64,000 nt of DNA from Silene latifolia. Lineage: Eukaryota > Streptophyta > Magnoliopsida > Caryophyllales > Caryophyllaceae. Where the stretch lies: assembly GCF_048544455.1 (NCBI RefSeq), contig NC_133538.1, positions 21,190,469 to 21,254,468 on the forward strand, in the 5' to 3' direction. Every line of letters starts with the position of its first letter. The stretch's first letter is position 1. Made by a program: the position numbers and the translations under genes. Positions 46,153 to 56,985 of the stretch are shown piece by piece. The notes beneath the pieces were generated by a model that had not been told where the DNA came from, ran no database searches, and saw only the letters and a program-made list of their open reading frames with translations.

Positions 46153-47527
46153 TTATAGGCTATCACACACCTATGCAAAAATAAATATCCTAGACACAAA
46201 TGAATGTAGTACATATGGGTCGAATCCACAGAGAGACGGTAGTTGTTAATTAGTTGTTATGGAGTGAATTTTATGAAGGTCGGTTTATCGGTTGTTTGTT
46301 GGTTGGTTGGATAATGAAAGAAAACAATAATGATAACGAAATAGTCTAGAGAGGTCGGGTCACACATGTAAATTATGTAAATGCTTAAATTAATCATAGG
46401 AGTTAATGAATCGTTAATTGTTTAGGCTTAAAGACACCCACCTCACGATATTAGTGTCAACCATAGACCGGGTCCTAGAGAAACTCTCGTTTATGACTAG
46501 GTCGTCCTACTACACATGCTTAGTCTAATCCGATTCCATGCCTCTCGACTTATTGAACGAATTAACAAACTTAATCAATGAATATGGCCTTTAAACAAAG
46601 ATTAAACGTGATTATACAAACATGTGATAGAACAATGAAACGATATTATAACATCCTAGTTTATCATGTTACAAATACTTTTTATGCATGGCTCCCTTCA
46701 TTCCCTAGACAAGGTAGACTACTTTAACATAATGTAAATGTAAATGTAAACTAAACTAATGACAATTGTAATGATAAACATAATAAAAATAGGAATAGAA
46801 TTACCTTGAAATGGAAATGGAAATAGAATTGAAGCAGAACCATGCAAATATAAATAACTTGAATATAACTTGAAATGGAAATTGTAATATAAATTGAAAT
46901 GCTTAAAGGAAATTGTTTATAGTAAATCTAGTCTAAACTAAACTAAGAACTAAACTAAGAATATGAAAGTAGTGTAGAAAATACTAAGAAAAATGGTGTC
47001 TCAAGGTGTGTAAGATTAGCACCCCTTATATAGGAATAAGGGAGTAAAATTTGTAGAGGAATCCAAAATGGCATCCTAAGCATACTCTTAATTTTCCTTC
47101 GATTCTTGAGTAATTGCCAAGGGGATCCAATGTGAGCCATTAATCCCATCTTTAAGCCTCCGGTTAAATGTGATATTTAGCTTCTTAAGACCTTCCAAAG
47201 AGCATCCTAAGTTGAGCATCTTGTATATAATTTTGCGGACTTGTAATGTGGGCTTCATTTTGTGATTTAATTAGCATTCTACATTTCACATTTCTTCATG
47301 CTTGGCCTTGTAATTTCTTCCAGCTTTCATACTTAGCCATATATTCTAGTGCTTGCAAATGTGATAGGAAAAAGCCTCTAACTGCTTAGATTCCTACAAA
47401 ATGTAACAAATACAAACAATACACCTAGAATACAAGATTAGCTCACAAATATACTAATTAAAGTATGATATGCAATCAAAACAGAGCTAAAATGAGGGGT
47501 AAAAGTATATATAAAATGAACACATCA
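46153..47527 (-). repeat. LTR B (shared middle LTR)
   Basis: The 1375-bp LTR lies between the two internal regions. Its left half agrees mostly with LTR C. Its right end shares several states with LTR A against C (for example it lacks an 11-bp segment present in C near 51735). Its terminal TG/CA is damaged (TTATAGG). A minus-strand TATA box is at 47025-47033. Confidence 0.9.
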
Positions 47528-49351
47528 AACTGCCCCAAGCTAAGCCCTTGCTTGTCCCCAAGCAAGAAACCATATCCCATCAATTGCAATATCCTAAAAA
47601 AGCTAAGTATAATGATTCAAAACCCGAGACAACATGGGCAAAAGTAATAATGCAAAACATGGATGAGATTTACATGACGGCGTAGCATGGAAGACTTTGA
47701 ACGAACCTTTAAGCTCTTTCATGATCTTTTGACTAATGGACTCTCACGATGCACTCAAACTCATTTGTATATGAAAGGACATTTGTGTGAAAACACTCAC
47801 TTATCCTCGACTCATGAGAACGTGCCCGTAATCTAATATGGTAAACATTTCAAAACTACAAATCAAAAGCAGTCATATGCAAGCATGATAAAGAAGCCAA
47901 ATGGGTAAGTAGAAGGATAAAAGACATGGGTAGAAAGGAGAACAAATGAATTATGGAAATGTGGAGCTTAAGTTAAGCTAGCAACTATCCAAAATGTAAG
48001 GATGCTCAACCCCGAAACTAACCCAATATTGTAATGCAAACCATAAGAAAATTCTCCAAAAGATGATAATAAAATATGATAATTTCTTACATCAACTTCT
48101 TCTTTTTTTTCAATTCAAATCATACTTTTTTTTTTCATTTCTCTTTTCATGCTTCTTCTCTTTTTTTTTTCTTTCTTTTTTTTTCGATTCATCATTTTTC
48201 ATTTTTTTTTTCAATTCTTTTTCTTTTCTCATTTTATTCGTCAAGAGCATTAAGACCAAGCTCACAATGATATTTCAAGATAGAACAAATCCCAAATGAG
48301 CACCCAAACACAACTAATCAAAGCTACTAACTCAACAAGGTAGGCAATATGTATATGTAGCTAGGGATCAATTTTGTGACGGGGTTCAAAAAGGCAAATT
48401 AAATCATTTCAATGGCTCCAAAATGCTAACAACATATGAATGTATGCTTATAAAGAGATGAAATGAAGATCATACTTGAGCGTTTTGATGAAACACACAT
48501 CATAAGGAGACACCTACACTCACCTAATAGAGACCGGATATGGATGCATCGGTCTAAGGAGGTTCTACCTTACCATTTTGTAGCTTGCCAATAGTCAAGT
48601 TCAAGCTTATTCGGTTCATTTTAAATCCCCCACCTACTATGTCAAGACGTCCCCATGTAGCAATTATCCCATCATAAAAGAATAAATCATTAGCTATAAG
48701 CTATTATTAGAATAAGCAAGAGGGAAAGTAGGCAAAAAGCAAGCAAAAACACACAATTTTCACAAAATTTTCTACATACAACCTACACTACAATGCAAGT
48801 ACAATCTCCCCCCAAGCTAAACACAACATTGTCCTCAATGTGGCAACAAGTAAATCACCCAACTAAACCATAAAAATGGCTCAAAGCACATAAACTAGAA
48901 GGATAAGGGGTTATATTTAATGGGTTGCGAGAAAATAAACTAAATTGCAAAGCAAAGAAAACTTACTAGACTAGATAACCTCCCCCCAATCTAGAACGGA
49001 TACGAGGGACTCTTCCAATCATCAATAATTCAAGAAAAGGCCAAAATTGAAAGTTTGATGAAGGAATGATGTTTGCAAGTGATTTGGCAATTTTTAATTT
49101 TCTTTTTTAAATTTTTTTCGAAAAAAGTTGCGTCCCCGATCGGGGTTGACCATATCTTGCCATATTTTGACTTTCTACGCATTTTTTTTAGCTTCTCCGT
49201 TGTTGAAAGTTACAACCCCGAACGGGGTTTCATGCATGGGGAAGCGTGCATAACCTCATCGAGACTCCTTTTCTTTATTTAATTGCACCTACAAACCATA
49301 AAAATAAACACCGTCAAGTCTAGTAATTTTATTTCTATTTCTACGAAAACA
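47528..49351 (-). other. Internal 2, 3' non-coding part
   Basis: This is the counterpart of 43090-44929, with a T-rich tract at 48095-48240 and intact hairpins CCCC-GATC-GGGG (49134-49145) and AACCCC-GAAC-GGGGTT (49214-49229). No gene is seen. Confidence 0.65.
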
Positions 49352-49870
49352 TTAAGTTTGCGAAAAATTAAAAACAAAAACAAAAACAAGCTTGTGTTGC
49401 CTCCCAATAAGCGCAAATTTAAGTCTTGCTAGACTCCTATTTTTCGAACGTAGTGGCCTTCTCATCCTTAAAAAATAAGTCAAAGCCCTTAGAAGCCGAT
49501 CATATACCTGTGCATGGGCAATACAAAAGCATATATACGCTATTGATAAAATTAACGCATAAAAGATCAAAGGATAAGGATGAAAAATCTTATCAAAATG
49601 CGTTGGAGAGACTTCAAAAACAATCACCGTATTACTCCACTCGTCAGCAAGAGATGGAGCGTCATGCTTAAGACCATGAAATAAATCTTTAGTGCACAAA
49701 TTATCATCATATATGGTCTCAAATTGGTGGCATGAAGAATCAAGGAGTTGGGTCTCATTGAAAATGGTCGGTTCATCCCACTTATCCTCGATGGGCTCAT
49801 CAGAAAGACCCACATTAACCACAATTGGGTTAAATACATCCTCCGTTAAAGGATTCTCAAAGGTTTCCAA
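49352..49870 (-). pseudogene. Env-like C-terminal ORF with one membrane segment, copy 2
   Basis: 172 codons, homologous to 44930-45442, with the identical hydrophobic segment IFYALILSIAYICFCIAHA. Several amino-acid changes separate the copies (for example MED/TED, RDEP/SDEP, WEEP/WDEP), yet the frame is open in both. Confidence 0.55.
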
Positions 49871-50196
49871 AGGCTTGGGTGAACCTCATCAGTGTCATTA
49901 AAATTGGGCCCAACAATATCCATGTCATGGGTATCATCTACTATAAGATAAATGTCATTAACATGAGTCTCTAAGTGGTCAATTGGAGTGATATAAAGGG
50001 GAATTTCAAAAGAAAAATTATGACCATCGTCATCATCTTCCAATAATTTTAAATTAATAGGGGTAAAAGACTCACGTTGGGAATGTGGAAGAGCGGAAGC
50101 TTCGATAAAACGCTCATTTCCTTCTCGCATTTTTGTGAGCATGTCTTTGAGTATTTCTATGATACGAGCCTCGGAAGGAAAACCCAAAGCTCCCAC
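49846..50196 (-). pseudogene. Acidic middle ORF, copy 2
   Basis: This is the counterpart of 45418-45759, with 116 codons, the same overlap with both neighbours and the same relative frames. No family is recognised. Confidence 0.5.
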
Positions 50197-50441
50197 GTAC
50201 TCTTGTAGTAAAGACTCTCACAACTCATGTAAAGAGCCAAATCACGGGACTCGGAATCCATTCCTTCAAGTACAACCTGACCCAATTCATATTCATTGTA
50301 AATGAATCCAAAAGAAGCAATACGATTAACGTATTCGTCAAATTGGGATAAATAGTCATGAAAGGGTTGGTTTTGTTGTTGTAGGAAAGGAAATACAGTC
50401 ATTGGACGGATATTAGGATCCCCTTGAGATAGTTTTACCAC
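50157..50441 (-). pseudogene. Gag-like ORF fragment, copy 2
   Basis: 94 codons, nearly identical to 45729-46013 (VVLEGMDSESR in place of VVLNGMDSESR). It is adjacent to the PBS at 50558-50575. Confidence 0.6.
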
Positions 50442-50557
50442 CTGAAAAAGGCACTAAAACTACAAGAAAACCGTGAGAAAGATCCCAAGGAACAAGCGTT
50501 CCCCGGGACAAAATAAAACAAGATAAAATTCAACAACTAATAACAAACAAAACCGTC

Positions 50558-50575
50558 TCCCCGGCAACGGCGCCA
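50558..50575 (-). other. Primer binding site, copy 2
   Basis: On the minus strand it reads TGGCGCCGTTGCCGGGGA, the tRNA-Asp type, 5 nt from LTR C. Confidence 0.85.
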
Positions 50576-50580
50576 AAATT

Positions 50581-51951
50581 TGATAGGCTATCCTACACCT
50601 ATGCAAAAATAAATATCCTAGACACAAATGAATGTAGTACATAGGGGTCGAATCTACAGAGAGACGGTAGTTGTTAATTAGTTGTTATGGAGTGAATTTT
50701 ATGAAGGTCGGTTTATCGGTTGTTTGTTGGTTGGTTGGATAATGGAAGAAAACAATAATGATAACAAAATAGTCTAGGGAGGTCGGGTCACACATGTAAA
50801 TTATGTAAATGCTTAAATTAATCATAGGAGTTAATGAATCGTTAATTGTTTAGGCTTAAAGACACCCACCTCACGATATTAGTGTCAACCATAGACTGGG
50901 TCCTAGAGAAACTCTCGTTTATGACTAGGTCGTCCTACTACACATGCTTAGTCTAATCCGATTCCATGCCTCTCGACTTATAGAACGAATTAACAAACTT
51001 AATCAATGAATTAGGCCTTTAAACAAAGATTAAACGTGGTTATACAAACATGTGATAGAACAATGAAACGATATTATAACATCCTAGTTTATCATGTTAC
51101 AAATACTTTTTATGCATGGCTCCCTTCATTCCCTAGACAAGGTAGACTACTCTAACATAATGTAAATGTAAATGTAAACTAAACTAATGACAATTGTAAT
51201 GATAAACATAATAAATATAGGAATAGAATTACCTTGAAATGGAAATGGAAATAGAATTGAAGAACAATGCAAATATAAATAACTTGAATATAACTTGAAA
51301 TGGAAATTGTAATATAAATTGCAATGCTTAAAGGAAATTGTTTATAGTAAATCTAGTCTAAAATAAACTAAGAATATGAAAGTAGTGTAGAAAATACTAA
51401 GTAAAATGGTGTCTCAAGGTGTGTAAAATTAGCACCCCTTATATAGGAATAAGGGAGTAAAATTTGTAGAGGAATCCAAAATGGCATCCTAAGCATACTC
51501 TTAATTTTCTTTCGATTCTTGAGTAATTGCCAAGGGGATCCAATGTTAGCCATTAATCCCATCTTTAAGCCTCCGGTTAAATGTGATATTTAGCTTCCTA
51601 AGACCTTCCAAAGAGCATCTTAAGTTGAGCATCTTGTGTATAATTTTGCGGACTTGTAATGTGGGTTTCATTTTGTGATTTAATTAGCATTCTACATTTC
51701 ACATTTCTTCATGCTAGGCCTTGTAATTTCTTCCATGGTCATTTTAGCTTTCATACTTAGCCATATATTCTAGTGATTTCAAATGTGATAGGAAAAAGCC
51801 TCTAAATGCTTAGATTCCCACAAAATGTAACAAATACAAACAATACACCTAGAATACAAGATTAGCTCACAAATATACTAATTAAAGTATGATATGCAAT
51901 CAAAACCGAGCTAAAATGAGGGCTAAAAGTATATATAAAATGAACACATCA
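50581..51951 (-). repeat. LTR C (5' LTR of the array)
   Basis: The 1371-bp LTR ends AACACATCA, followed by the TSD GGGTG. Its minus-strand TATA box is at 51438-51446. Confidence 0.9.
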
Positions 51952-51956
51952 GGGTG

Positions 51957-52633
51957 CGTCCCTGGCTGAGTGGAGTCACTTGTGGGAGTGGCTTCACGCT
52001 CTTGATTCGCCTTCTGTGGAACCCGCCACATAAGGGATGTGCAGATTAATAAACATGGGTTTATCGCTCAATGGATATGAGCGGGGCTTAGGTGGGAACA
52101 TCTGCGGTCCCCCACTGGCGACGAGGAGAACTTGTTGCGATGGGTACTCTGGCAGGGCTACACACTTTAGTGTGTAGTCAGATATGTGGAGATAGGGTGG
52201 AGTTGTGGAGATTGAGATTGTGCGTTTGAGTTGTTTACATTGTGGTTTCATATCAGCTGTTGTTTTTATGTAATTAGTACTGACCCCGTTTAAATGTTGT
52301 AAAAATTGTGGTGATCCATTCGGAGGTGGTGAGCAGTTATTTCGCAGGTATGAGACGATGCGTATGGGATAGCTGGGATGAGTCACCACGTAGCAGTTTT
52401 AGAAGTCTTCCGATGTGTCAAAGTTTTGTAGTTGTTTAGTAGTTAACTGTTTTGAGGATCTTTGTATTTCCTTTTAACAAGTTTGGAGTGTGGCTTGTAT
52501 CACTTAAATTTTATTACTATTTAAGTACGTTTCCTTATTGTCATTTGATTATCATTGCCTCGGGTAACCGAGATGGTAGCACTTCCATGCCTTAAGTGGT
52601 CCTGGTAAGGCACTTGGATTATGGGGTGTTACA
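51957..52633 (+). repeat. Tekay 5' LTR, second part
   Basis: This continues the LTR from 41720 across the inserted array and ends GGGGTGTTACA. It includes the phrase GGTCCCCCACTGGCGACGAG, which I associate with Tekay/Del LTRs. Confidence 0.85.
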
Positions 52634-53036
52634 AAGAGGTATCAGAGCGACGATCTTGAAACCTATAACCAATGAATCTAATGAACATAAGGAGTCAAAC
52701 TAAAATGAACCCGGGGTAGAAGTTGTAGAAGCTAATGCAAAGGCTTGGGAGACGTCCTAAAGTCGCGAACTCGCCCTACAATTTTGAACCGGTCACCATG
52801 GGGTGTGAGTCGGGATCGCTATGTGTTTATCTTGTGATTTGTGTATCTATATAGTAATGTGTGGTATGAATCGGTGGATGCATGCATGTTGAGGATGGGA
52901 GATGTGTAGAGAAAGATAATGATGATGTGATTTTATATGTTGATTGGTTGAAGGCATGAAAGCATGATATTTGATTTATAACGTGGCATGTTAGAAATAC
53001 GGAAGAAAGTTACTTTTGTTTGAGTATACAAAGAGA

Positions 53037-53038
<2 letters not shown>

Positions 53039-53079
<41 letters not shown>

Positions 53080-53090
53080 GTATATATATG

Positions 53091-53149
<59 letters not shown>
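53039..53149. repeat. TA microsatellite
   Basis: Long TA runs are broken by TATATATG steps. Reading frames across it (Ile-Tyr repeats on both strands) are artefacts. Confidence 0.95.
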
Positions 53150-53151
<2 letters not shown>

Positions 53152-53235
53152 GTGTGTGTTTTTTTTGTCGTTTTGCATAAGAGTATAGATAGTGGGAAGT
53201 GTGAGTTTGAACATGCGGGTAGTATATGAGTCTGC

Positions 53236-53545
53236 ATGACTCGATCGAGTGGGGGGCACTCGATCGAGTAGGTGAGTGACTCGATCGAGTAGGGGTAACT
53301 CGATCGGGTAGGTAGTTTTCCGTTTCTGGGAAGAAGTCAGTTTTTGGGCACTCGATCGAGTAGGAGAGGGCACTCGATAGAGTGGGGTCACCTCGATCGA
53401 GTGGGCGGTTGGCTCGATCGAGTATATTTTAGGGAGCTTTCTGGTCATATTTTGGAGTCGAGGCACTCGATCGAGTAAGTGGGCAACTCGATCGAGTGAC
53501 CTCAACTCGATCGAGTGGGTTGTGGCACTCGATCGAGTAGGTGCT
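53236..53545. repeat. Three groups of four ACTCGATCGAGT palindromes
   Basis: Twelve copies or near-copies are spaced about 20 bp apart within groups (53239-53312, 53349-53425, 53463-53541). Two unrelated 35-40 bp linkers separate the groups. Variants include CGATCGGG and CGATAGAG. Confidence 0.85.
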
Positions 53546-53616
53546 GTTCAGGTTGTTTTCGTGTTTTGAGATATGGGATGTGTGTTCATGTTTACCTTTT
53601 CTTATATAGTTCCAAG

Positions 53617-55175
53617 ATGCCGCCGAAAAGAAACGCTTTGTATGTTAGGGCCGAAAACATGAGCATTGATGAGATAGTTAAGATGTTGGAGCACCAAGAT
53701 GCTCTTACTGAGGCTTTGAAGAGAGTGGGAGAAAATAAGGAGACAGGGCCTGATCACTCCAAGATAAGTGCTCATATAGAAATATTTAATCCCAATGAGT
53801 ACTTGGGAATTGGGGCGCCAATTCTGCTGGATAATTGGCATTGTGAGATGGAGAATATTCTCAATCTGGTACATTGTCCTGAGGAGCTTCGAGTGGAACA
53901 GGCTGCGTTCTACTTGAGGGAAGCAGCTGGTGAGTGTTGGGACAAGGTTAAGGTGAGTGCTTTGGAGATATATGTGAAATAGGGGTTACCTGTGATACCA
54001 TGGGATGAGTTTAAGAAAGCTATGAGGCGAGAGTTTGTACCTGAGCATGTGCGTAGTAAGCTGAGGAAGGAGTTCGATGATTTTAAGATGACTTCCGATA
54101 TGACAGTTGCTGAGTACTATTATAATTTCAACGAGAAATCTAGGTATGCTGAGGACATGGGGCTGAACCAAGAGAACTTGGCGTTGAGATTTGAGAAGGG
54201 GTCGACACCTAAGATCATGGAGAAGTTACCGGTAGGAGCCCTTACTGATGTTAAGGAGGTGTATGAGTGTGCTGGGAGGGCTGAGAGGTTAGTTGAGATG
54301 GCCAAGGAGAGCCGTGAGAGAGCTTCTGAGAAGAGGAAGGATGAGAGTGAGAGTGGTGGTCAGTCGAGTTACAAGAAGGGCGGCCATAACCAGGCAAGAG
54401 CGTACTCTTCAGGTTCGGAGTTTAGTACTGGAGCTTCTTATGCGCGTGGCCGTGGTGGTAGTAGTAGAATTTGGGGTATGACTTGTTTTAGCTGTGGCGG
54501 TATGGGCCACAAGAGGCATGAGTGCACCAGTGCTGTGACTGAGGATTTCCAGAGACCGTCGCAGGGGAGTTTCTCTTAGGGTCCTTCGCAGAGTTATGCT
54601 AGTAACAGGCCGGCTGGGTCGTGGAATAACCGGGGTGGTCAGAGTAACAACAATGGTGGGGCTAACCGCAATGGCGGTAATTCATATCAGAGACCAACAA
54701 CGAACAACAACAACCAGGGGTCGGCTTCTAAGCCGTCTACCTCAGCTAGTACTGTCCAGGGAGGTGGGCAGAAGACCAGTGGTAAGCTGTTTATAATGGA
54801 GAAGAAAGCAGCTGAGGATGATGCTCACGTTATCATCGGTACTTTTCTTGTTAATGGAGTCTTTACCTTTGTTTTGTTTGATTCAGGAGCGTCACAGTCG
54901 TTTGTATCATCGAGTCATGCTAAGCGTTTGGGTTTGAGTGAGTATGAGTCTATAAAAGAGGAAGTTTTTATACCGTCGGGTGAGTCTGTATCTTGTGGGC
55001 GGCCGTATAGAGGGGTGTCTATGATAGTTGGGCAGGTTGACCTACCAGTGGACTTACTAGAGTTTCCTTTCAAGGGTTTTGAGATGATAGTTGGTATGGA
55101 CTGGTTGGGTAAGTACAAGGCTAAGATAGATTGTCATCAAAAGAGGGTTTCTTTGAGAGGTCCTAAAGGGATTAG
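53617..55175 (+). pseudogene. Tekay gag-protease
   Basis: One frame runs from ATG 53617 (MPPKRNALYVRAENMSIDE) to the break at 55175, interrupted only by TAG at 53980-53982 and TAG at 54577-54579. Gag has WDEFKKAMRREFVPEHVR and SDMTVAEYYYNFNEKSRYA. The zinc knuckle is CFSCGGMGHKRHEC (about 54484-54525). An Asn/Gly/Gln-rich linker follows. The protease has VLFDSGASQSFVSSSHA with the catalytic D-S-G, and IVGMDWLGKYKAKIDC near its end. After KGIS the sequence is that of another element's LTR. The frame was intact apart from the two nonsense codons. Confidence 0.92.
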
Positions 55176-56350
55176 TGATACCGTCGTCAGGTACCAAAAA
55201 TAAATACCTAATAAGTACTACTAACAGAAGCTAGCCAAGTAAGTAGGGTCGATCTCCACAGGGAGATGGGAAAATGTCAGATTAATCAAGTTCGTCTAGG
55301 TAACAGTTCTGGGGGATTTTAATTGTTTGTTCTAATCAAATGAGATTAAGAGAGAGAGAGAGAAAAGGCAAAGGAATAAGGATTAAGCAAATAAAGAGAA
55401 AATAGCTAAGACAGTTGGTTCACCATGATTATTCAGTCGAGCAATCTAGGTCTCAGGTCAATGCAAGTATGGTTTACAGAGCAGTGAATATCTCCTTCCG
55501 GTCTCAATTCGCCCTAAAGCACAAATAGCTTAGCTTCCTCCCTCACTACGTGCCCTAATTTTCGCTACAAGTCTAACCCTTTCCAATCTTCCGATCTAGG
55601 TCAAGGTTTACTGCGATTTAATGACTAATTGCGCCAACTCAATTAGACAGAAACAATTGAATATAGCGATTAACAACATGAACCAAACTAGCATTAAACC
55701 TAATACTTCAAATTACAATTCCTTAATAATCATGGTTCCCCTATGTCCTAACAAAGAGAATTATGTCCTAACAAAGAGAATTAGCTATGCATTATTATTG
55801 AATCAACAATAATCATACACAAGCAAGAGAAATTAAACATCATAACAATGCAGCGAAGAAATTGAATAAAAGCAATTATAAATAAAGGAAGAGAAGAAAT
55901 TAAGAGCAACAAAGAGATTAAGATTAAGAAATAAAGGAGAGTATTGATACCGATTATAAAATTCAAATCCAAGCAATAGTTCCAAAAGTAAGAGTAAGAG
56001 TATGAGAGAGTAGAGAGGAAGAGCGAGTATCGTAGTCTAAGAGATGATGAAGAAGTCGTCACAACACGTCCTACTTAACCTAACTAAATCCTAATTACAA
56101 AGCCCAACACGGAATAAGGCAAAAACACGATTACAGGTTGAAACCTCTCGATCGAGTGGAATTAAACCACTCTATCGAGGACATGATCAGCAATTCCTCT
56201 CGACCGAATAGAAAAACCGTTCGATCGAGGACTTGTTATATCAGCCTTCTCGATCGAGTATGAGAACAACTCGATCGAGTGAATCTTCAAAGGATAAAGC
56301 ATTTGATCGACTGGAAAGTTATCGATCGACCTATATTAGCAGGTAAGACA
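55176..56350 (-). repeat. LTR of the TGATACG family, inverted and truncated
   Basis: This begins TGATACCGTCGTC and follows the reverse complement of 58337 leftwards (TACCAAAAATAAATACC, then AATTCCTTCCGGTC-like segments), with a cluster of CGATCGAG palindromes at 56145-56325. The expected end GCACGTATCA is not found, so the right part is missing; the break near 56350 is approximate. It cuts the Tekay protease cleanly at the LTR terminus. Confidence 0.7.
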
Positions 56351-56985
56351 CCTTGACACCTTCCGAAATCAGCTCATGCGTCTTTTAAGAGATAGATTCA
56401 AAGCCTTCACATTTCCGTAAAGTGTCAAGCTAGCACCTAAACAAGACCATATAAGACTATCCAATTCTCAGCTGACTAGAAATCGAACACAAGTGCCCTT
56501 CTTTGGCACAAAACTCACTAACCAATACACAATCTCCTCAAAAAGATATAAATAAAAATGGACGAGTAAGACCGTCACAAAATTCCCTTTTATAATACGG
56601 TCTTTCTTTTTTCATTTTAACTTCTCTTTTTTTTTTCTTTCTTTCGTCTTTTTTCTGTTTCTCACGTTTTTTTTTCTTTGTTTCATTTTCTTGTTCTTTT
56701 TTTTCTTTTCATTCTTTTCCATATAATTTCACCCTTTGCTTCATGAGAGAAGAGTGACCCGTGAGATTCCGGTTTTAAAGGTCTTGCAAGGTCGACAGGT
56801 TAGCTTATTTATAGACATCATACAGCTCGTTTGCGTATTGACTGTTGTAGCTATAACTGTTAATTTTTGATTGCATTAAATGGTTTAAGTGGACAAGTTA
56901 TAGCTAGCTCTGAGTTTTCATATCCGTTCCATTAGTTTGCATTTAGTTTACTCAAGGACGAGTAAAGGTTCTGTTTAGGGAGGTT
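56351..56985 (+). other. Scrap of internal region before an LTR
   Basis: It has T-rich stretches (56600-56720) and then CTCAAGGACGAGTAAAGG and GTTTAGGGAGGTT, a polypurine tract directly before the LTR at 56986. No protein domain is left. It belongs to the plus-strand element whose 3' LTR follows. Confidence 0.6.

Larger units (their letters stand above)
41721..51951 (-). mobile_element. Pol-less Athila-like element in a three-LTR tandem array
   Basis: The structure is LTR A (41721-43089), internal 1, LTR B (46153-47527), internal 2, LTR C (50581-51951), all on the minus strand. The single TSD GGGTG flanks the whole array (41716-41720 and 51952-51956). Both internal regions (about 3.06 kb) start with a tRNA-Asp-type PBS TGGCGCCGTTGCCGGGGA and contain the same gag-like and membrane-segment ORFs, but no protease, RT or integrase. 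It is a large non-autonomous derivative. The tandem form is best explained by unequal LTR recombination. Confidence 0.9.
52634..53616 (+). other. Tekay PBS and leader
   Basis: GGTATCAGAGC (about 52638-52648) is the initiator-Met-type PBS, 4 nt after the LTR. The leader then holds a TA/TATATATG microsatellite (53039-53149) and three groups of four CTCGATCGAG palindromes (53236-53545). It ends just before the gag ATG. Confidence 0.8.
40964..55175 (+). mobile_element. Tekay-type chromovirus (Ty3/gypsy), 5' part only
   Basis: The 5' LTR begins TGTAATACTACGG (40964) and ends GGTGTTACA (52633). It is split by the three-LTR element at 41721-51951. The LTR itself is about 1434 bp. It is followed by the initiator-Met-type PBS GGTATCAGAGC, a leader with a TA microsatellite and palindrome arrays, and gag-protease in one frame. 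At 55176 the protease is cut by the LTR of another family, and no RT, integrase or 3' LTR follows. LTR ends, PBS and gag identify the Tekay/Del group. Confidence 0.85.

Noticed and set aside
53010..53237. Ile-Tyr repeat ORFs on both strands
   Set aside because: Translation of the TA microsatellite.
53236..53545. CRISPR-like array
   Set aside because: The repeats are 10-12 bp palindromes with irregular short spacers inside a plant retrotransposon leader; there are no cas genes and the setting is eukaryotic.
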